The notes under the pieces are model-generated. The model made no database searches. It saw nothing but the letters and a program-made list of their open reading frames with translations, and was not told where the DNA came from. The position numbers and the translations under genes were made by a program. This document shows positions 1 through 8,929 of a DNA stretch of 64,000 bases, in pieces. Origin of the DNA: an uncultured Devosia sp. (GTDB taxonomy: Bacteria; Pseudomonadota; Alphaproteobacteria; Rhizobiales; Devosiaceae); contig NZ_CAJXJS010000002.1 of the NCBI RefSeq assembly GCF_913055165.1, forward strand, positions 98,704 to 162,703. The letters run 5' to 3'. The first letter of the stretch is position 1. The number at the start of each line of letters is the position of its first letter.

Positions 1-1049
1 TCGCCGACCTGGACGCACAGTCCCAAGCTTATCTCTATGGACGCGCTGGCAATCCAACGACCGAATCGGTGGAGAGCGTGGTCAGCGAGCTCGAAGGGGC
101 ATATCGAACCAAATTGGTGCCTTCGGGCCTTGCAGCTATCACAATTGCCCTGATGTCGTGCCTCAAGGCCGGGGACGATGTGCTGATTACGGACAGCGCT
201 TATGAACCCGGACGCAAGTTCGCGGACGGCTTTCTTGAGCGCATGGGCGTCAGCGTGAGATTCTATGACCCCCGCATCGGCGCCGGATTGTCCGACCTTT
301 TGCAACGGAATACGCGTGCTGTACTGGCGGAGAGTCCCGGTTCGCTCACCTTTGAAATTCAAGACATCCCGGCCCTGGCCGCTGCCGCGCATGCTGGCGG
401 CGCCCGCCTGATCGTGGACAATAGCTGGGCCAGTCCCCTCTACCACCGCCCGCTGGCCCTAGGCGCCGACATCGTGGTGCACGCAGCCACAAAAATGTTC
501 GTGGGCCATTCCGACGCCTTTGCTGGCACCATCTCGGCGACCCGGGAGGCCTGGGACGATATCGAGCGGTTGCGGACCCTTTTGGGGTTCTTCACGTCCG
601 GCGACGAGGCATTCCTGGTGGCAAGGGGGCTCCGGACCCTGGCGATCCGGATGAAAGAGCACCAAGAGCGCGCCATGGAAATCGCGCAATGGCTGGAGGC
701 GCAGGACGAGGTGGCGCATGTGCTGCACCCTGCCCTGCCCAGCCACCCCGACCATGACTTGTGGAAGCGCGACTTTACGGGCGCAGGAAGCCTGTTCGCC
801 TTTGTGCTCAAGCCCGCTCCACGCTCTGCGGTCGCGGCCTTTGTCGATCACATGCAGATTTTCAGCATGGGCTATTCCTGGGGAGGCTATGAGAGCCTGT
901 GCCTGCCGGTCACAATAACCAAGGCACGCACCGTGGTGCCATGGAATGAGCCGGGCAACCTCTTCAGGGTGCATATTGGCCTTGAAGGCGTGGAAGACCT
1001 CAAGGCGGATCTGCGTGCCGCGCTTGAGCGTTATGCCCGTGCGCGCTGA
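1..1049 (+). CDS. metC: Cystathionine beta-lyase (5' end outside window)
   Basis: PLP-dependent trans-sulfuration enzyme of the Cys/Met metabolism family, which cleaves cystathionine to homocysteine, pyruvate and ammonia in the cytoplasm. The frame is open from base 3, and its first visible residues include the family motif YGRAGNPTT, so the true start lies upstream of the window. A GTG at 69 is internal. The PLP-binding lysine is in ATKMFVGHSDAF, with the Lys codon at 492-494, and a conserved substrate-pocket stretch SMGYSWGGYESL lies near the C-terminus. This Trp-rich loop favours beta-lyase over gamma-synthase. The 3' end overlaps the convergent PAP2 gene by 19 bases. Confidence 0.9.
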   Translation, partial: ADLDAQSQAYLYGRAGNPTTESVESVVSELEGAYRTKLVPSGLAAITIALMSCLKAGDDVLITDSAYEPGRKFADGFLERMGVSVRFYDPRIGAGLSDLLQRNTRAVLAESPGSLTFEIQDIPALAAAAHAGGARLIVDNSWASPLYHRPLALGADIVVHAATKMFVGHSDAFAGTISATREAWDDIERLRTLLGFFTSGDEAFLVARGLRTLAIRMKEHQERAMEIAQWLEAQDEVAHVLHPALPSHPDHDLWKRDFTGAGSLFAFVLKPAPRSAVAAFVDHMQIFSMGYSWGGYESLCLPVTITKARTVVPWNEPGNLFRVHIGLEGVEDLKADLRAALERYARAR

Positions 1050-1783
1050 ATGACACGGCGCCAGGCCCTGCGCATATTGGGCGCCCCCCTGAAACGAACC
1101 GACCCGTCCCGACGATAGGCAAAGAGCCAGCGGCGGGAGGCGTAGAAGTTGCGAACCGCATAGGCGCCGATGGTGCCGATGGCGAAACCGGCGACCACGT
1201 CGGTGGGATAGTGCATCCCAATGACGATTCTCGAGATTCCAGTCGCCAGGCTCACCAGAAGGATCAGCCGGAAAAAACGCGGCGCCATGAAGCCGATGAC
1301 AAAGGCCAGCGCCATGGCGGTCGTGGCGTGGCCCGAAGGAAAGCTCTGAAAAGTCCAGTCGTTCAGGAGCTGCTGGAAGGAAAAGGCGCCGCTCTCGTCA
1401 AACTGGCTCGGACGGCCGCGGCCAAAGAATCGCTTGAGCAGGTTGGTCAGGAGGCCCGGCGCGCCGACGCCGAGGAAAATGAAGCTGAACACCAGTGTCA
1501 TTTCCCAGCTGACGCGCCGGTAGAAACCCGGCCTGAGGAGCCTTACAGCGGCCAGCGAGACCAGAAAGACGACAAGACTGGGCAGGAGCACCCAATCGGA
1601 CAGTCCGAAATCGGTGATGAAGGCGAAGGGCTGGCGCCAGACGTCTGGCCAGGCCTGCACCGACTGGGACACCCATACATCGACAAAGACCAGCAGAAAC
1701 AGGACCAGAATCAGCCACGCCAGATAGTCCGGCCAGTTCTTGTGCGTGAGGCCAAGCGGCCATCTTTGGCTGAAATCAAACAT
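1031..1783 (-). CDS. PAP2-family membrane phosphatase
   Basis: Integral membrane acid phosphatase of the type 2 phosphatidic acid phosphatase family, probably acting on lipid phosphates or undecaprenyl pyrophosphate at the periplasmic face. All three family motifs are present: K117-x6-RP (KRFFGRGRP), PSGH at 149-152, and SR-x5-H-x3-D at 184-195 with the catalytic His191. About six hydrophobic segments flank them. The start ATG at 1783 gives a short cytoplasmic N-terminus before the first membrane helix (about residues 21-40). It is convergent with metC. The exact lipid substrate cannot be told from sequence. Confidence 0.88.
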   Translation of the reverse strand: MFDFSQRWPLGLTHKNWPDYLAWLILVLFLLVFVDVWVSQSVQAWPDVWRQPFAFITDFGLSDWVLLPSLVVFLVSLAAVRLLRPGFYRRVSWEMTLVFSFIFLGVGAPGLLTNLLKRFFGRGRPSQFDESGAFSFQQLLNDWTFQSFPSGHATTAMALAFVIGFMAPRFFRLILLVSLATGISRIVIGMHYPTDVVAGFAIGTIGAYAVRNFYASRRWLFAYRRDGSVRFRGAPNMRRAWRRVIQRARA

Positions 1784-1885
1784 GCCCTTGTTTCGTATCC
1801 TTGAACGACCGCGTCAATGCGCGGTGATATCGAATGGATGGACTTGCCCTATATCAGGGAACACGCTAACTGGAGGTTGCGATGT

Positions 1886-1962
1886 CGGAGTGTAGCTCAG
1901 CCTGGTAGAGCACCGGTTTTGGGAACCGGGGGTCCAAAGTTCGAATCTTTGTACTCCGACCA
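1886..1962 (+). tRNA. tRNA-Pro(UGG)
   Basis: Cloverleaf can be folded by hand: acceptor 1886-1892 pairs with 1952-1958, the anticodon stem is 1913-1917/1925-1929, and the loop carries TGG at 1920-1922. The T-stem is CAAAG/CTTTG, the discriminator is A1959, and CCA is encoded. A second tRNA-Pro (GGG) lies at 62080-62156. Confidence 0.97.
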
Positions 1963-1990
1963 TTCGCCCGCATCGTGTTGAGGACTTTGC

Positions 1991-2296
1991 ATGACCGCCC
2001 GCATATACCGACCCGCCCGCAATGCCATGCAATCCGGCAAGGGCAAGTCCAAGCAATGGGTTCTCGTGCATGAACCGGCGGTTCCCCGCAGCATAGACCC
2101 TCTGATGGGCTATACCAGCAGCTCGGACATGAACCAGCAGGTGCGCCTGTCATTCGATACGCTTGAAGCGGCCGAGGCCTATGCGCAGCGCAATGGCATC
2201 CCCTACTCGGTGCAGCCGGCTCATGAGCCAACTCCGAAGCGCGTCAGCTATCCGGACAATTTCCGGGCAGACCGCAAGACGCCCTGGACGCACTGA
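1991..2296 (+). CDS. NDUFS4-like ETC complex I subunit
   Basis: 101-residue protein of the ETC complex I subunit conserved region family, homologous to the mitochondrial 18 kDa NDUFS4 accessory subunit. These proteins are a hallmark of alphaproteobacterial NADH:ubiquinone oxidoreductase and sit on its peripheral arm. Supporting features are the N-terminal ARIYRPARNAMQSGKGKSK stretch, the central VRLSFDTLEAAEAYA, and the C-terminal block SYPDNFRADRKTPWTH. It starts 28 bases after the tRNA-Pro and ends just before a strong terminator, so it is probably monocistronic. Confidence 0.9.
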   Translation: MTARIYRPARNAMQSGKGKSKQWVLVHEPAVPRSIDPLMGYTSSSDMNQQVRLSFDTLEAAEAYAQRNGIPYSVQPAHEPTPKRVSYPDNFRADRKTPWTH

Positions 2297-2322
2297 TTCT
2301 ACTAGCAGATTGATTCGGTTTT

Positions 2323-2354
2323 GCGCCGCAAGAGATTGCGGCGCTTTGCTTTTC
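2323..2354 (+). terminator. Rho-independent terminator after NDUFS4-like gene
   Basis: Perfect 9-base arms (2323-2331 and 2336-2344) around a GAGA loop, followed by TTTGCTTTT. The position 26 bases after the stop codon fits intrinsic termination. Confidence 0.85.
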
Positions 2355-2388
2355 GGCGGTAGCATTGGCAAAGCCCGTGAACACCGGA

Positions 2389-3258
2389 ATGGCCATGCTG
2401 ATACGCTCAATTTTCACGCTTCCCTTCTGGTTGGCCGTGTCGACTGCCCCCATGGCGGCTCCGGCGCTGTGGCAGGTGAGTGACGAGGACAGCTCAGTCT
2501 GGCTGTTCGGCTCGGTACATTTGCTGCCCGCCGAAACGGAATGGCGCAGTCCGCTGTTCGACAAGGTGCTGTCCAAGGCCGTAAGGGTCTATTTTGAGAC
2601 CGATGTGAGCATGGAGGCCCAGATGGCGGTGATGCCGCTATCGTACGAACTGGGTTTCAACCGGGATGGCACGCTGCTCAGCGAACTGATCGGCGAGGAA
2701 CTGACCGAAAAGCTCCGGACAGCAGCAGGGCAATACGGCATTCCAATGCCGATGCTGCTGACAATGAAGCCCTGGATGGCGGCTACCACGCTTTCTACCG
2801 GTCCGCTGCTTGACGCGGGCTACGAGGCGCCGCTTGGCGTAGAGGCCGTCTTATCAGCAGAACTGCCCGATGGGCATGCCGGCTTCCTCGAAACGCCTGA
2901 GGAACAGCTCCGCTTTCTTGCCAGTGGAAGCATGGAGGAGCAGGTCGCCATGCTTGAAGCCACGATTGATACCCTGCACGTCCTCCAGATCGACATAGAC
3001 CGAATGGTCGACGTCTGGACGCGAGGTGAGCCCGAGTCTCTGGGCGAAATCTTTACGGAACAGATGGGGGGATACGACCACGGGATGGTCGAGCGACTCA
3101 TTGACGACCGCAATCGCAACTGGGTCGGGCAGATCGAGCAGATGCTGGAAGCTGACGAGGCCGCGCTGCTGGTCGTAGGTGCCGCGCATCTGGCCGGCAA
3201 CGCCAGCGTGGTGCGATTGCTCGAGGCGCGTGGCTACGCCAGCAAGAGAGTGCAGTGA
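2389..3258 (+). CDS. TraB/GumN family secreted protein
   Basis: Member of the TraB/GumN (erythromycin-esterase-like fold) family, a group of exported putative metalloproteases or hydrolases of poorly defined role. The family GxxH motifs are present: LFGSVHLLP near the N-terminus and VVGAAHLAGN near the C-terminus. A signal peptide is evident (hydrophobic LIRSIFTLPFWLAVSTAP, likely cleaved after APMA or APA). The frame can be extended to a TTG at 2365, but that start lies just after the upstream terminator. ATG 2389 or ATG 2395 gives a normal signal peptide, so 2389 was chosen. A weak GCCGGC inverted repeat (3259-3275) separates it from the convergent oxidoreductase. Confidence 0.82.
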   Translation: MAMLIRSIFTLPFWLAVSTAPMAAPALWQVSDEDSSVWLFGSVHLLPAETEWRSPLFDKVLSKAVRVYFETDVSMEAQMAVMPLSYELGFNRDGTLLSELIGEELTEKLRTAAGQYGIPMPMLLTMKPWMAATTLSTGPLLDAGYEAPLGVEAVLSAELPDGHAGFLETPEEQLRFLASGSMEEQVAMLEATIDTLHVLQIDIDRMVDVWTRGEPESLGEIFTEQMGGYDHGMVERLIDDRNRNWVGQIEQMLEADEAALLVVGAAHLAGNASVVRLLEARGYASKRVQ

Positions 3259-3289
3259 GCCGGCTCTGCGCCGGCCCACCGCGCGTTCG

Positions 3290-4441
3290 CTAGACGTCGC
3301 TGAACCTGGTCCAGCGGCTGTCGTTCTGGCTGGACTTCACCGAGGCGGTTATGAACTGCATGCCTTCGATACCGTCAGCCATTGTCGGCAGAAGTTTTTC
3401 AAAGTCGGCACCGTCGCCACGAATGACCGAAGCAAACTGGCTGTAAAGCGTGGCGAAGGCTTCGAGGTAGCCCTCGGGATGGCCCGCCGGAATGCGCACA
3501 TTCATCGAGGCGGCCGGCGGCACCGAAATCGAGCCGCCGCGAGTGATCAGCTGACGCGGCTTGCCGAACTCGGTGAACCACATGTAGTTGGGGTTCTCCT
3601 GGCTCCATTCGAGGCCGCCCTTGTCGCCATAGACGCGCAGCTGGAGGCCGTTTTCCTTGCCTACCGCCACCTGGCTGGCCCAGAGCATGCCTTTGGCTCC
3701 GCCTTCGAAGCGCAACATGATGTGCACATTGTCGTCCAGCTGGCGACCTGGCACGAAGGCGGTCAGATCGGCCGCGACGGCTTCGGTCTTCAGGCCAGTC
3801 ACGAAGCGCAGCAAGTTGTAGGCATGAGTGCCGATGTCGCCAATGGCGCCGCCTGCACCGGAGCGCGCAGGATCCGTGCGCCAAGCAGCCTGCTTGTTAT
3901 CTTCATCCGCGGCCTCGGTCAGCCAGTCCTGGGCGTATTCGGCCTGCACGACGCGGATATTGCCCAAAGCACCGGAGGCGACCAACTCCCGTGCCTGACG
4001 GATCAGCGGATAGCCGGTGTAGTTGTGGGTCAGCAGGAATTTGGCGCCCTTGGCCGGCTTAATGTCCAGCAGCTTGCGCGCGTCCTCAAGGGTGGAGGTG
4101 ATCGGCTTGTCGCAAATAACGTGGATGCCGGCTTCGAGGAAGGCTTTGGTGGGTCCGAAGTGCATATGGTTGGGCGTGACAATGGACACGGCCTGGATGC
4201 CATCGGGCCGCGCGGCTTCGGCCTTGGCCATTTCCTCATAGGAGGTGTAGACGCGATCTTCCGCCAGACCCAGGTTTTTGCCGGATTCCTTAGCGACCTC
4301 AGGGCGGGACGAGAGAGCGCCCGCGACCAGTTCGAAGTCTCCGTCAATGCGCGATGCTATGCGATGAACGTAGCCGATAAAGGCCCCCGTACCGCCACCA
4401 ACCATGCCCAGGCGAATGGGCTTAGCGCCGTTTTCTGCCAT
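3290..4441 (-). CDS. Gfo/Idh/MocA family dehydrogenase (first copy)
   Basis: NAD(P)-dependent sugar or polyol dehydrogenase. The N-terminal Rossmann fold starts with [13 protein letters not shown], and the family EKP motif appears here as CDKP. The C-terminal alpha/beta domain contains GDIGTHAYN, whose Asp and His are the usual catalytic and substrate residues. At 383 residues it is a typical length. It is the last gene of the minus-strand sugar operon, 112 bases after a TIM-barrel gene. Such enzymes paired with xylose-isomerase-like TIM barrels act in inositol catabolism and in 3-keto-glycoside chemistry; which applies here is open. It is clearly diverged from the second Gfo/Idh/MocA gene of the operon. 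Confidence 0.88.
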   Translation of the reverse strand: MAENGAKPIRLGMVGGGTGAFIGYVHRIASRIDGDFELVAGALSSRPEVAKESGKNLGLAEDRVYTSYEEMAKAEAARPDGIQAVSIVTPNHMHFGPTKAFLEAGIHVICDKPITSTLEDARKLLDIKPAKGAKFLLTHNYTGYPLIRQARELVASGALGNIRVVQAEYAQDWLTEAADEDNKQAAWRTDPARSGAGGAIGDIGTHAYNLLRFVTGLKTEAVAADLTAFVPGRQLDDNVHIMLRFEGGAKGMLWASQVAVGKENGLQLRVYGDKGGLEWSQENPNYMWFTEFGKPRQLITRGGSISVPPAASMNVRIPAGHPEGYLEAFATLYSQFASVIRGDGADFEKLLPTMADGIEGMQFITASVKSSQNDSRWTRFSDV

Positions 4442-4553
4442 TTTGTCTCTCCCAATTCTGCATTCTTTCGCCGGTCGTCACCACCCGGATTGACCGAGTG
4501 GCCAGCATATTGCCCGGACCAGCCGGGCAATGACGACCGAAGGGGCGTCCCGA

Positions 4554-5612
4554 TCAGGACAGACCCAGCATCTTACGATTTGCCGCCTGGTCCGTACCAC
4601 CGCTGGCGAAGTCATCGAAGGCCTTTTCGGTCACGCGGATGATGTAGCTCTTGATAAGCTCGGCACCTTCACGTGCGCCATCCTCGGGGTGTTTGAGGGC
4701 GCATTCCCATTCCAGCACGGCCCAGCCCTTGAAATCATTGGCGGCCATCTTGGCAAAGATTGCCGGGAAATCGACCTGGCCATCGCCGATCGAGCGGAAC
4801 CGCCCTGCCCGGTTCACCCAGGACTGAAAGCCGCCATAGACGCCCTGCCGGCCTGTGGGATTGAACTCGGCATCCTTCACGTGGAAGGCCTTGATGCGAT
4901 CCTTGTAGATGTCGATGTAGTCCAGATAATCGAGCTGCTGCAGCACGAAGTGGCTCGGATCGTAGAGGAGATTGGCGCGGGGATGGTTGTTCACGCGCTC
5001 AAGGAACATCTCGTACGAGACGCCGTCATGCAGGTCTTCGCCGGGGTGGATTTCGTAGCAGACATCGACACCGGCTTCGTCGAACGCATTGAGGATGGGC
5101 GTCCAGCGGCGGGCCAGTTCGTCAAAGGCTTCCTCGACCAGGCCTGCGGGGCGCTGTGGCCAGGGATAGACATAGGGCCAGGCCAGAGCGCCGGAGAAAG
5201 TGGCGTGGCCAGTCAGCCCAAGGTTTTGAGAGGCCTTGGCAGCGTGCAGCATGGTCTGGACAGCCCATTCCTGGCGGGCCTTCGGATTGCCATGGACGCT
5301 GGCGGGCGCAAAACCGTCAAAAGCCGTGTCATAGGCCGGATGCACAGCAACCAGCTGGCCCTGCAGGTGCGTCGACAATTCGGTTATCTCAAGGCCATGG
5401 CTGTTGACGACGCCCTTGATCTCGTCAGCGTAGGTCTTTGAATTTGCGGCTTTCTCGAGGTCAATGAAGCTGGAAACCCAGCTCGGGATCTGCACGCCCT
5501 TATAGCCCAGATCGGCCGCCCACTTGCAGATATTGTCGAGCGTGTCGAAGGGCGCAGTGTCCCCCGCGAACTGAGCCAGGAATATTGCCGGGCCCTTGAT
5601 GGTGGTTGCCAT
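4554..5612 (-). CDS. Sugar isomerase/epimerase-like TIM barrel (first copy)
   Basis: Xylose-isomerase-like TIM-barrel protein (AP endonuclase 2 superfamily), 352 residues. Likely metal ligands sit in the expected strands: the Glu/His pair in CYEIHPGED, Asp/His in LLYDPSHFV, HVKD, and a C-terminal WECAL Glu. The start is set at ATG 5612 because it has a good GAGGAG-type ribosome site; the frame runs open 27 bases further upstream but without one. The acidic and aromatic insert GVYGGFQSWVNRAGRFRS resembles TIM barrels encoded beside Gfo/Idh/MocA enzymes. The role is inferred to be isomerisation, epimerisation or cleavage of the oxidised sugar. Confidence 0.85.
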   Translation of the reverse strand: MATTIKGPAIFLAQFAGDTAPFDTLDNICKWAADLGYKGVQIPSWVSSFIDLEKAANSKTYADEIKGVVNSHGLEITELSTHLQGQLVAVHPAYDTAFDGFAPASVHGNPKARQEWAVQTMLHAAKASQNLGLTGHATFSGALAWPYVYPWPQRPAGLVEEAFDELARRWTPILNAFDEAGVDVCYEIHPGEDLHDGVSYEMFLERVNNHPRANLLYDPSHFVLQQLDYLDYIDIYKDRIKAFHVKDAEFNPTGRQGVYGGFQSWVNRAGRFRSIGDGQVDFPAIFAKMAANDFKGWAVLEWECALKHPEDGAREGAELIKSYIIRVTEKAFDDFASGGTDQAANRKMLGLS

Positions 5613-5670
5613 GTGGTTTCTCCTCTTGTTGCCCCGCAAGCCGCATGGACGGGGTCAGTCCCTTAGTCAC

Positions 5671-5719
5671 TGCGGGTTGTGGCCCCGCATATATGACGGG
5701 CGGCGATTTCTCGCCGCCC
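5671..5719 (-). promoter_or_regulatory. Two tandem intercistronic hairpins
   Basis: In the 165-base gap between the second Gfo gene and the first TIM-barrel gene there are two inverted repeats: TGCGGG/CCCGCA (5671-5689) and GGGCGGCGA/TCGCCGCCC with a 4-base loop (5698-5719). Neither is followed by a long T tract. They more likely stabilise transcript ends or partly attenuate than terminate fully. Confidence 0.5.
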
Positions 5720-5777
5720 TGACATGTTAGGCGCTAATCTTGACCGGCATCGCGAGCCTGTCAATGAGGCACGTTCA

Positions 5778-6920
5778 TCAAGCTCGCAGCAAGGCCCGTG
5801 CTTCGGCGATTCCGAGTGCCCGTGGCCGCTCGCAGGTGGTCTTCAGCGTCAACACCTGTCCGGTCTCACCGGCCTCGAGCAGGCCCGTCATGACCTCCAC
5901 GACATGCAAGGCAACGTCGAGGCCGCAGCGCGCGGTTTCGCCCGTCTCGATGGATTGCATCATGTCTGCCAGGCCGGCGCAACGATAGTTGGCGCGCGGA
6001 GTGGCCTTGTCGAGATCCTGGTTGGGCTTGCCGAAGGGATGGTCCCACGGCTCGACCGGAGTGCGGGTGCCCTCGATGCCCGTGGTGACCAGGTCGCCTC
6101 CGAAGAAGTTCGGATCCGGCACGAAGATGGAGCCGTCCGTGCCATAGAGCTCGATATTGTGGTGGCCGTGAGCCGCAACGTCCCAGCTGGCGCCGATCGT
6201 GACGACGGCACCGTTGTGGAACTCGAGAATTCCGTGGATGGTGGTCGGGGTGCCGACCTTGATGATGCTGCCCTTGTTTGGACCGTCGGCAGTCACGACC
6301 CGCTCAGCACGCGCCATATTGGTGAAGGCCGAAAGCTTCTTCACGGGTCCCAGCAAATGCACCAGATCGGTGATGTAGTACGGACCGAGGTCGAGGATGG
6401 GGCCGCCACCGGGCTGGAAGAAGAAGTCCGGATTGGGATGCCAGTGCTCCATGCCACGGCTCATCACGTGCGTCGTGCCGCTCATGATCTTGCCGAGCTT
6501 GCCGCTATCGATGATCTCGCGCGCCTGCTGGTGGGCGCCGCCGAGGAATGTGTCGGGCGCCGATCCGACCTTGAGGCCCCGCTCGTCCGCAGCCTTTTTG
6601 AGGGCCAGACCTTCTTCAACGGTCAGCACAAAGGGCTTTTCCGAATAGGAATGCTTGCCGGCCGACACGATGTCCATGGACACCTGATAGTGCGTCGAAG
6701 GGATCGTCAGGTTGACGATGACGTCCAGTTCGCTGTTCTTGAGCAACTCATCGGGAGTCTGGGCGGCAACGCCGAACTCGTCTGCGCGCAGCTTTGCTGC
6801 TTCCGGACGAATATCGGCCACAGCGCGCACTTCGAGACCCTTGAACAGGGGCGCGAGTCGGAGATAGGCGGCGGAGATGTTGCCGGCACCCATGATGCCG
6901 ACGCCAAAGGTCTTTGCCAT
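5778..6920 (-). CDS. Gfo/Idh/MocA family dehydrogenase (second copy)
   Basis: NAD(P)-dependent oxidoreductase of 380 residues. The nucleotide-binding GIMGAGNIS is at the N-terminus, the canonical catalytic YSEKPFVL motif is in the middle, and the C-terminal domain begins with a GGGPILDLGPYYITDL segment. Downstream residues (EPWDHPFGKPN) resemble enzymes that act on glycosides or keto-sugars. It starts 2 bases after the second TIM-barrel gene, so the two are translationally coupled. Unlike the first copy it has the classic EKP lysine context, which suggests the two dehydrogenases act on different positions or substrates. Confidence 0.88.
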   Translation of the reverse strand: MAKTFGVGIMGAGNISAAYLRLAPLFKGLEVRAVADIRPEAAKLRADEFGVAAQTPDELLKNSELDVIVNLTIPSTHYQVSMDIVSAGKHSYSEKPFVLTVEEGLALKKAADERGLKVGSAPDTFLGGAHQQAREIIDSGKLGKIMSGTTHVMSRGMEHWHPNPDFFFQPGGGPILDLGPYYITDLVHLLGPVKKLSAFTNMARAERVVTADGPNKGSIIKVGTPTTIHGILEFHNGAVVTIGASWDVAAHGHHNIELYGTDGSIFVPDPNFFGGDLVTTGIEGTRTPVEPWDHPFGKPNQDLDKATPRANYRCAGLADMMQSIETGETARCGLDVALHVVEVMTGLLEAGETGQVLTLKTTCERPRALGIAEARALLRA

Positions 6921-6922
6921 TG

Positions 6923-7672
6923 TCAGACTCCGTAGCCCTTCAGGGCGGCTGCGGCATTGCGCGCAAAGCGAATGGCATCGCTCGGCTTGTCATGCTCGGC
7001 CACAAAGTAGCGGGCCTTGGTCTTGGCCTTGATTTCCTTGATGTAATTCGGCCAGTCCAGGGTACCAGTCCCCACATCCGCCCAGCCATCTTCATCGGTC
7101 TTTTCACCGGCAGGGGCAATGTCCTTGACGTGGACTGCGGTGATGCGGTTGCCCAGCTTTTCCATCCAGAAGATCGGATCTTCATTGGCACGGACGACCC
7201 AGGCGAGGTCCATTTCCCACTGCGTGTCGGGCGAAGCCTCGAGGATCAGCTCGATCGGCGTCTTGCCGTTGGCGTCCTTGCCGAATTCCCAGTGGTGGTT
7301 GTGATAGCCGAAGCCCTTGCCGGCCGCCTTGAAGGCCGCGGCGATCCTGGCGAGACCCTCAGCGAACTCCTGCCAGTTGCCACCACCGGTGCGGAAGGCC
7401 TCGGAAGGCGGTGCTGGACAATAGACGGTCTGGATGCCGACGGTATCGACGATCTTGAGGGCTGCGTCGGTATCCTCCAACTGGCCGTAGCCCATATGAG
7501 CCGTCGGCATGGTCAGGCCGGCATTCTTGAGGCTCTGGGCGAGTGCTGCCGGGTCGGCGAACTGGCCGCCCCAGCCTTCAACCTGGGTGTAGCCCAGGCC
7601 CGCAAGGGTCTTGAGTGTCTCGTCGAGGGACGCCTCGTTGCGGGCGCTATAAAGCTGATAGGAAAAATCCAT
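6923..7672 (-). CDS. Sugar isomerase/epimerase-like TIM barrel (second copy)
   Basis: Compact xylose-isomerase-like TIM barrel of 249 residues. It includes FGYHNHHWEF and QWEMDLAWVVRA, which carry typical metal-binding His, Glu and Asp residues, then AVHVKDIAP and a closing FVAEHDKP. The start MDFSYQLYSARNEA at 7672 is preferred over an ATG 12 bases upstream because GAGG lies at the right distance before it. It heads the catabolic half of the operon and abuts the second dehydrogenase. The role is inferred as hydroxypyruvate-isomerase-like or keto-sugar epimerase/isomerase. Confidence 0.85.
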   Translation of the reverse strand: MDFSYQLYSARNEASLDETLKTLAGLGYTQVEGWGGQFADPAALAQSLKNAGLTMPTAHMGYGQLEDTDAALKIVDTVGIQTVYCPAPPSEAFRTGGGNWQEFAEGLARIAAAFKAAGKGFGYHNHHWEFGKDANGKTPIELILEASPDTQWEMDLAWVVRANEDPIFWMEKLGNRITAVHVKDIAPAGEKTDEDGWADVGTGTLDWPNYIKEIKAKTKARYFVAEHDKPSDAIRFARNAAAALKGYGV

Positions 7673-7801
7673 GTTAGGCCTCATCGTGAAATTGAGTGCG
7701 TAGTCAGGTCGCGCCGGGAGATAGCCTCACCAGGGGCGAGCGTCGCTGCGCCCGGACAGAACGACTGCCGCAAAAGTAAAATCGGGTGCCAAAATCGGCG
7801 G

Positions 7802-7823
7802 AAAGGCGCCCATAGGCGCCTTT
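7802..7823 (-). promoter_or_regulatory. Hairpin between transporter and catabolic genes
   Basis: Perfect 9-base arms AAAGGCGCC/GGCGCCTTT with a 4-base loop, in the 167-base gap after the ATPase gene. On the transcript the stem ends in UUU only, so it is a plausible partial terminator or RNA-stability element dividing uptake from catabolism. Confidence 0.5.
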
Positions 7824-7839
7824 CGCTTTTCAGGGAAAT

Positions 7840-8925
7840 CTACAGGCGCCGCTCGCTTGTGGCGTCGAACATGGAGCCTCGCGCAATATCGAAGCCAAGG
7901 GTGACCTTGTCTCCATCCTTGAGTTCGATGTCGCTGCTGCAGCGGAAGGTCAGAGTCTGCCCGCCGACGCGCGTATAGGCGACGACTTCCGCGCCCATCG
8001 GTTCAACGATTTCGATTTCGCAGGGAACAGAGAAGCTGGACTTGGCAGCTTCCTCCCCGATCGAAACATGCTCGGGACGGATGCCCAGGACCACTTTGGT
8101 CCCATCCGCGGGCTTGCTATCAAAGGCATAGTCCCCAACGGGGATGCGCAGATCGGCGAACTCAAAGGTCTTGCCACCGTCGGTCAGCTTGCCCTCGAAG
8201 AAGTTCATGGACGGCGAGCCGATAAAGCTGGCGACGTAGAGATTGACCGGGCGGTTATAGACGCCGCTGGGGGTATCGAACTGCTGGATGACACCATTGC
8301 GCATGATCGCGATGCGATCGGCCAAGGTCATGGCTTCGACCTGATCGTGGGTCACATAGACCATAGTGTTCTTCAGCCGCTGATGCAGGCGCTTGATTTC
8401 CACTCGCAGGTCCGAGCGCAGCTTGGCGTCGAGGTTGGAGAGTGGTTCGTCAAACAGGAAGACGTCCACATCGCGCACAAGGGCACGACCAATCGCAACG
8501 CGCTGGCGCTGACCACCGGACAGGGCCGCGGGCTTGCGTTCGAGCAGAGGTTCGATCTGAAGAATTTCGGCAGCGCGCTTCACGCGCTGTTCGATCTCGG
8601 CTTTGGGCAAACCGGCGTTCTTGAGGCCGAACGAAAGGTTCCCGCGAACCGACATCTGCGGATAGAGCGCATAGGACTGGAACACCATGCCGATGCCGCG
8701 CTGCGACGGCTCGGACCAGGTAACGTTCTTGCCCTTGATGAAAATCTGTCCGTCGGTGATGTCGAGCAGACCGGCAATGCAGTTGAGCAAGGTTGACTTG
8801 CCGCAACCCGATGAGCCGAGGAGGACGATGAACTCGCCTTCCTTCACATCGAGATCAAGGCTCTTGAGAACGCTGACATTGCCGAAGTTGAGCGTCAGAT
8901 TTTTGACCTGAATGGAATAGTCCAT
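7840..8925 (-). CDS. Sugar ABC transporter ATPase (MalK/UgpC type)
   Basis: Cytoplasmic ATPase of a CUT1-type carbohydrate importer, 361 residues. Walker A is GSSGCGKST (37-45), the Q-loop is VFQSYALYPQM, the ABC signature is LSGGQ (135-139), Walker B is FLFDEP with Glu160, and the H-loop is YVTHDQVEA. A C-terminal TOBE/regulatory region (about 240-361) is typical of the MalK subfamily and can take regulatory partners. It follows the permease gene by 4 bases and belongs to the same operon. Confidence 0.93.
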   Translation of the reverse strand: MDYSIQVKNLTLNFGNVSVLKSLDLDVKEGEFIVLLGSSGCGKSTLLNCIAGLLDITDGQIFIKGKNVTWSEPSQRGIGMVFQSYALYPQMSVRGNLSFGLKNAGLPKAEIEQRVKRAAEILQIEPLLERKPAALSGGQRQRVAIGRALVRDVDVFLFDEPLSNLDAKLRSDLRVEIKRLHQRLKNTMVYVTHDQVEAMTLADRIAIMRNGVIQQFDTPSGVYNRPVNLYVASFIGSPSMNFFEGKLTDGGKTFEFADLRIPVGDYAFDSKPADGTKVVLGIRPEHVSIGEEAAKSSFSVPCEIEIVEPMGAEVVAYTRVGGQTLTFRCSSDIELKDGDKVTLGFDIARGSMFDATSERRL

Positions 8926-8929
8926 GGGA

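Noticed and set aside
3179..4642. Long open frame on the plus strand opposite the first dehydrogenase
   Set aside because: Antisense to a complete Gfo/Idh/MocA gene. It is His/Gly-rich, lacks domain motifs, and arises from high-GC third-position bias.
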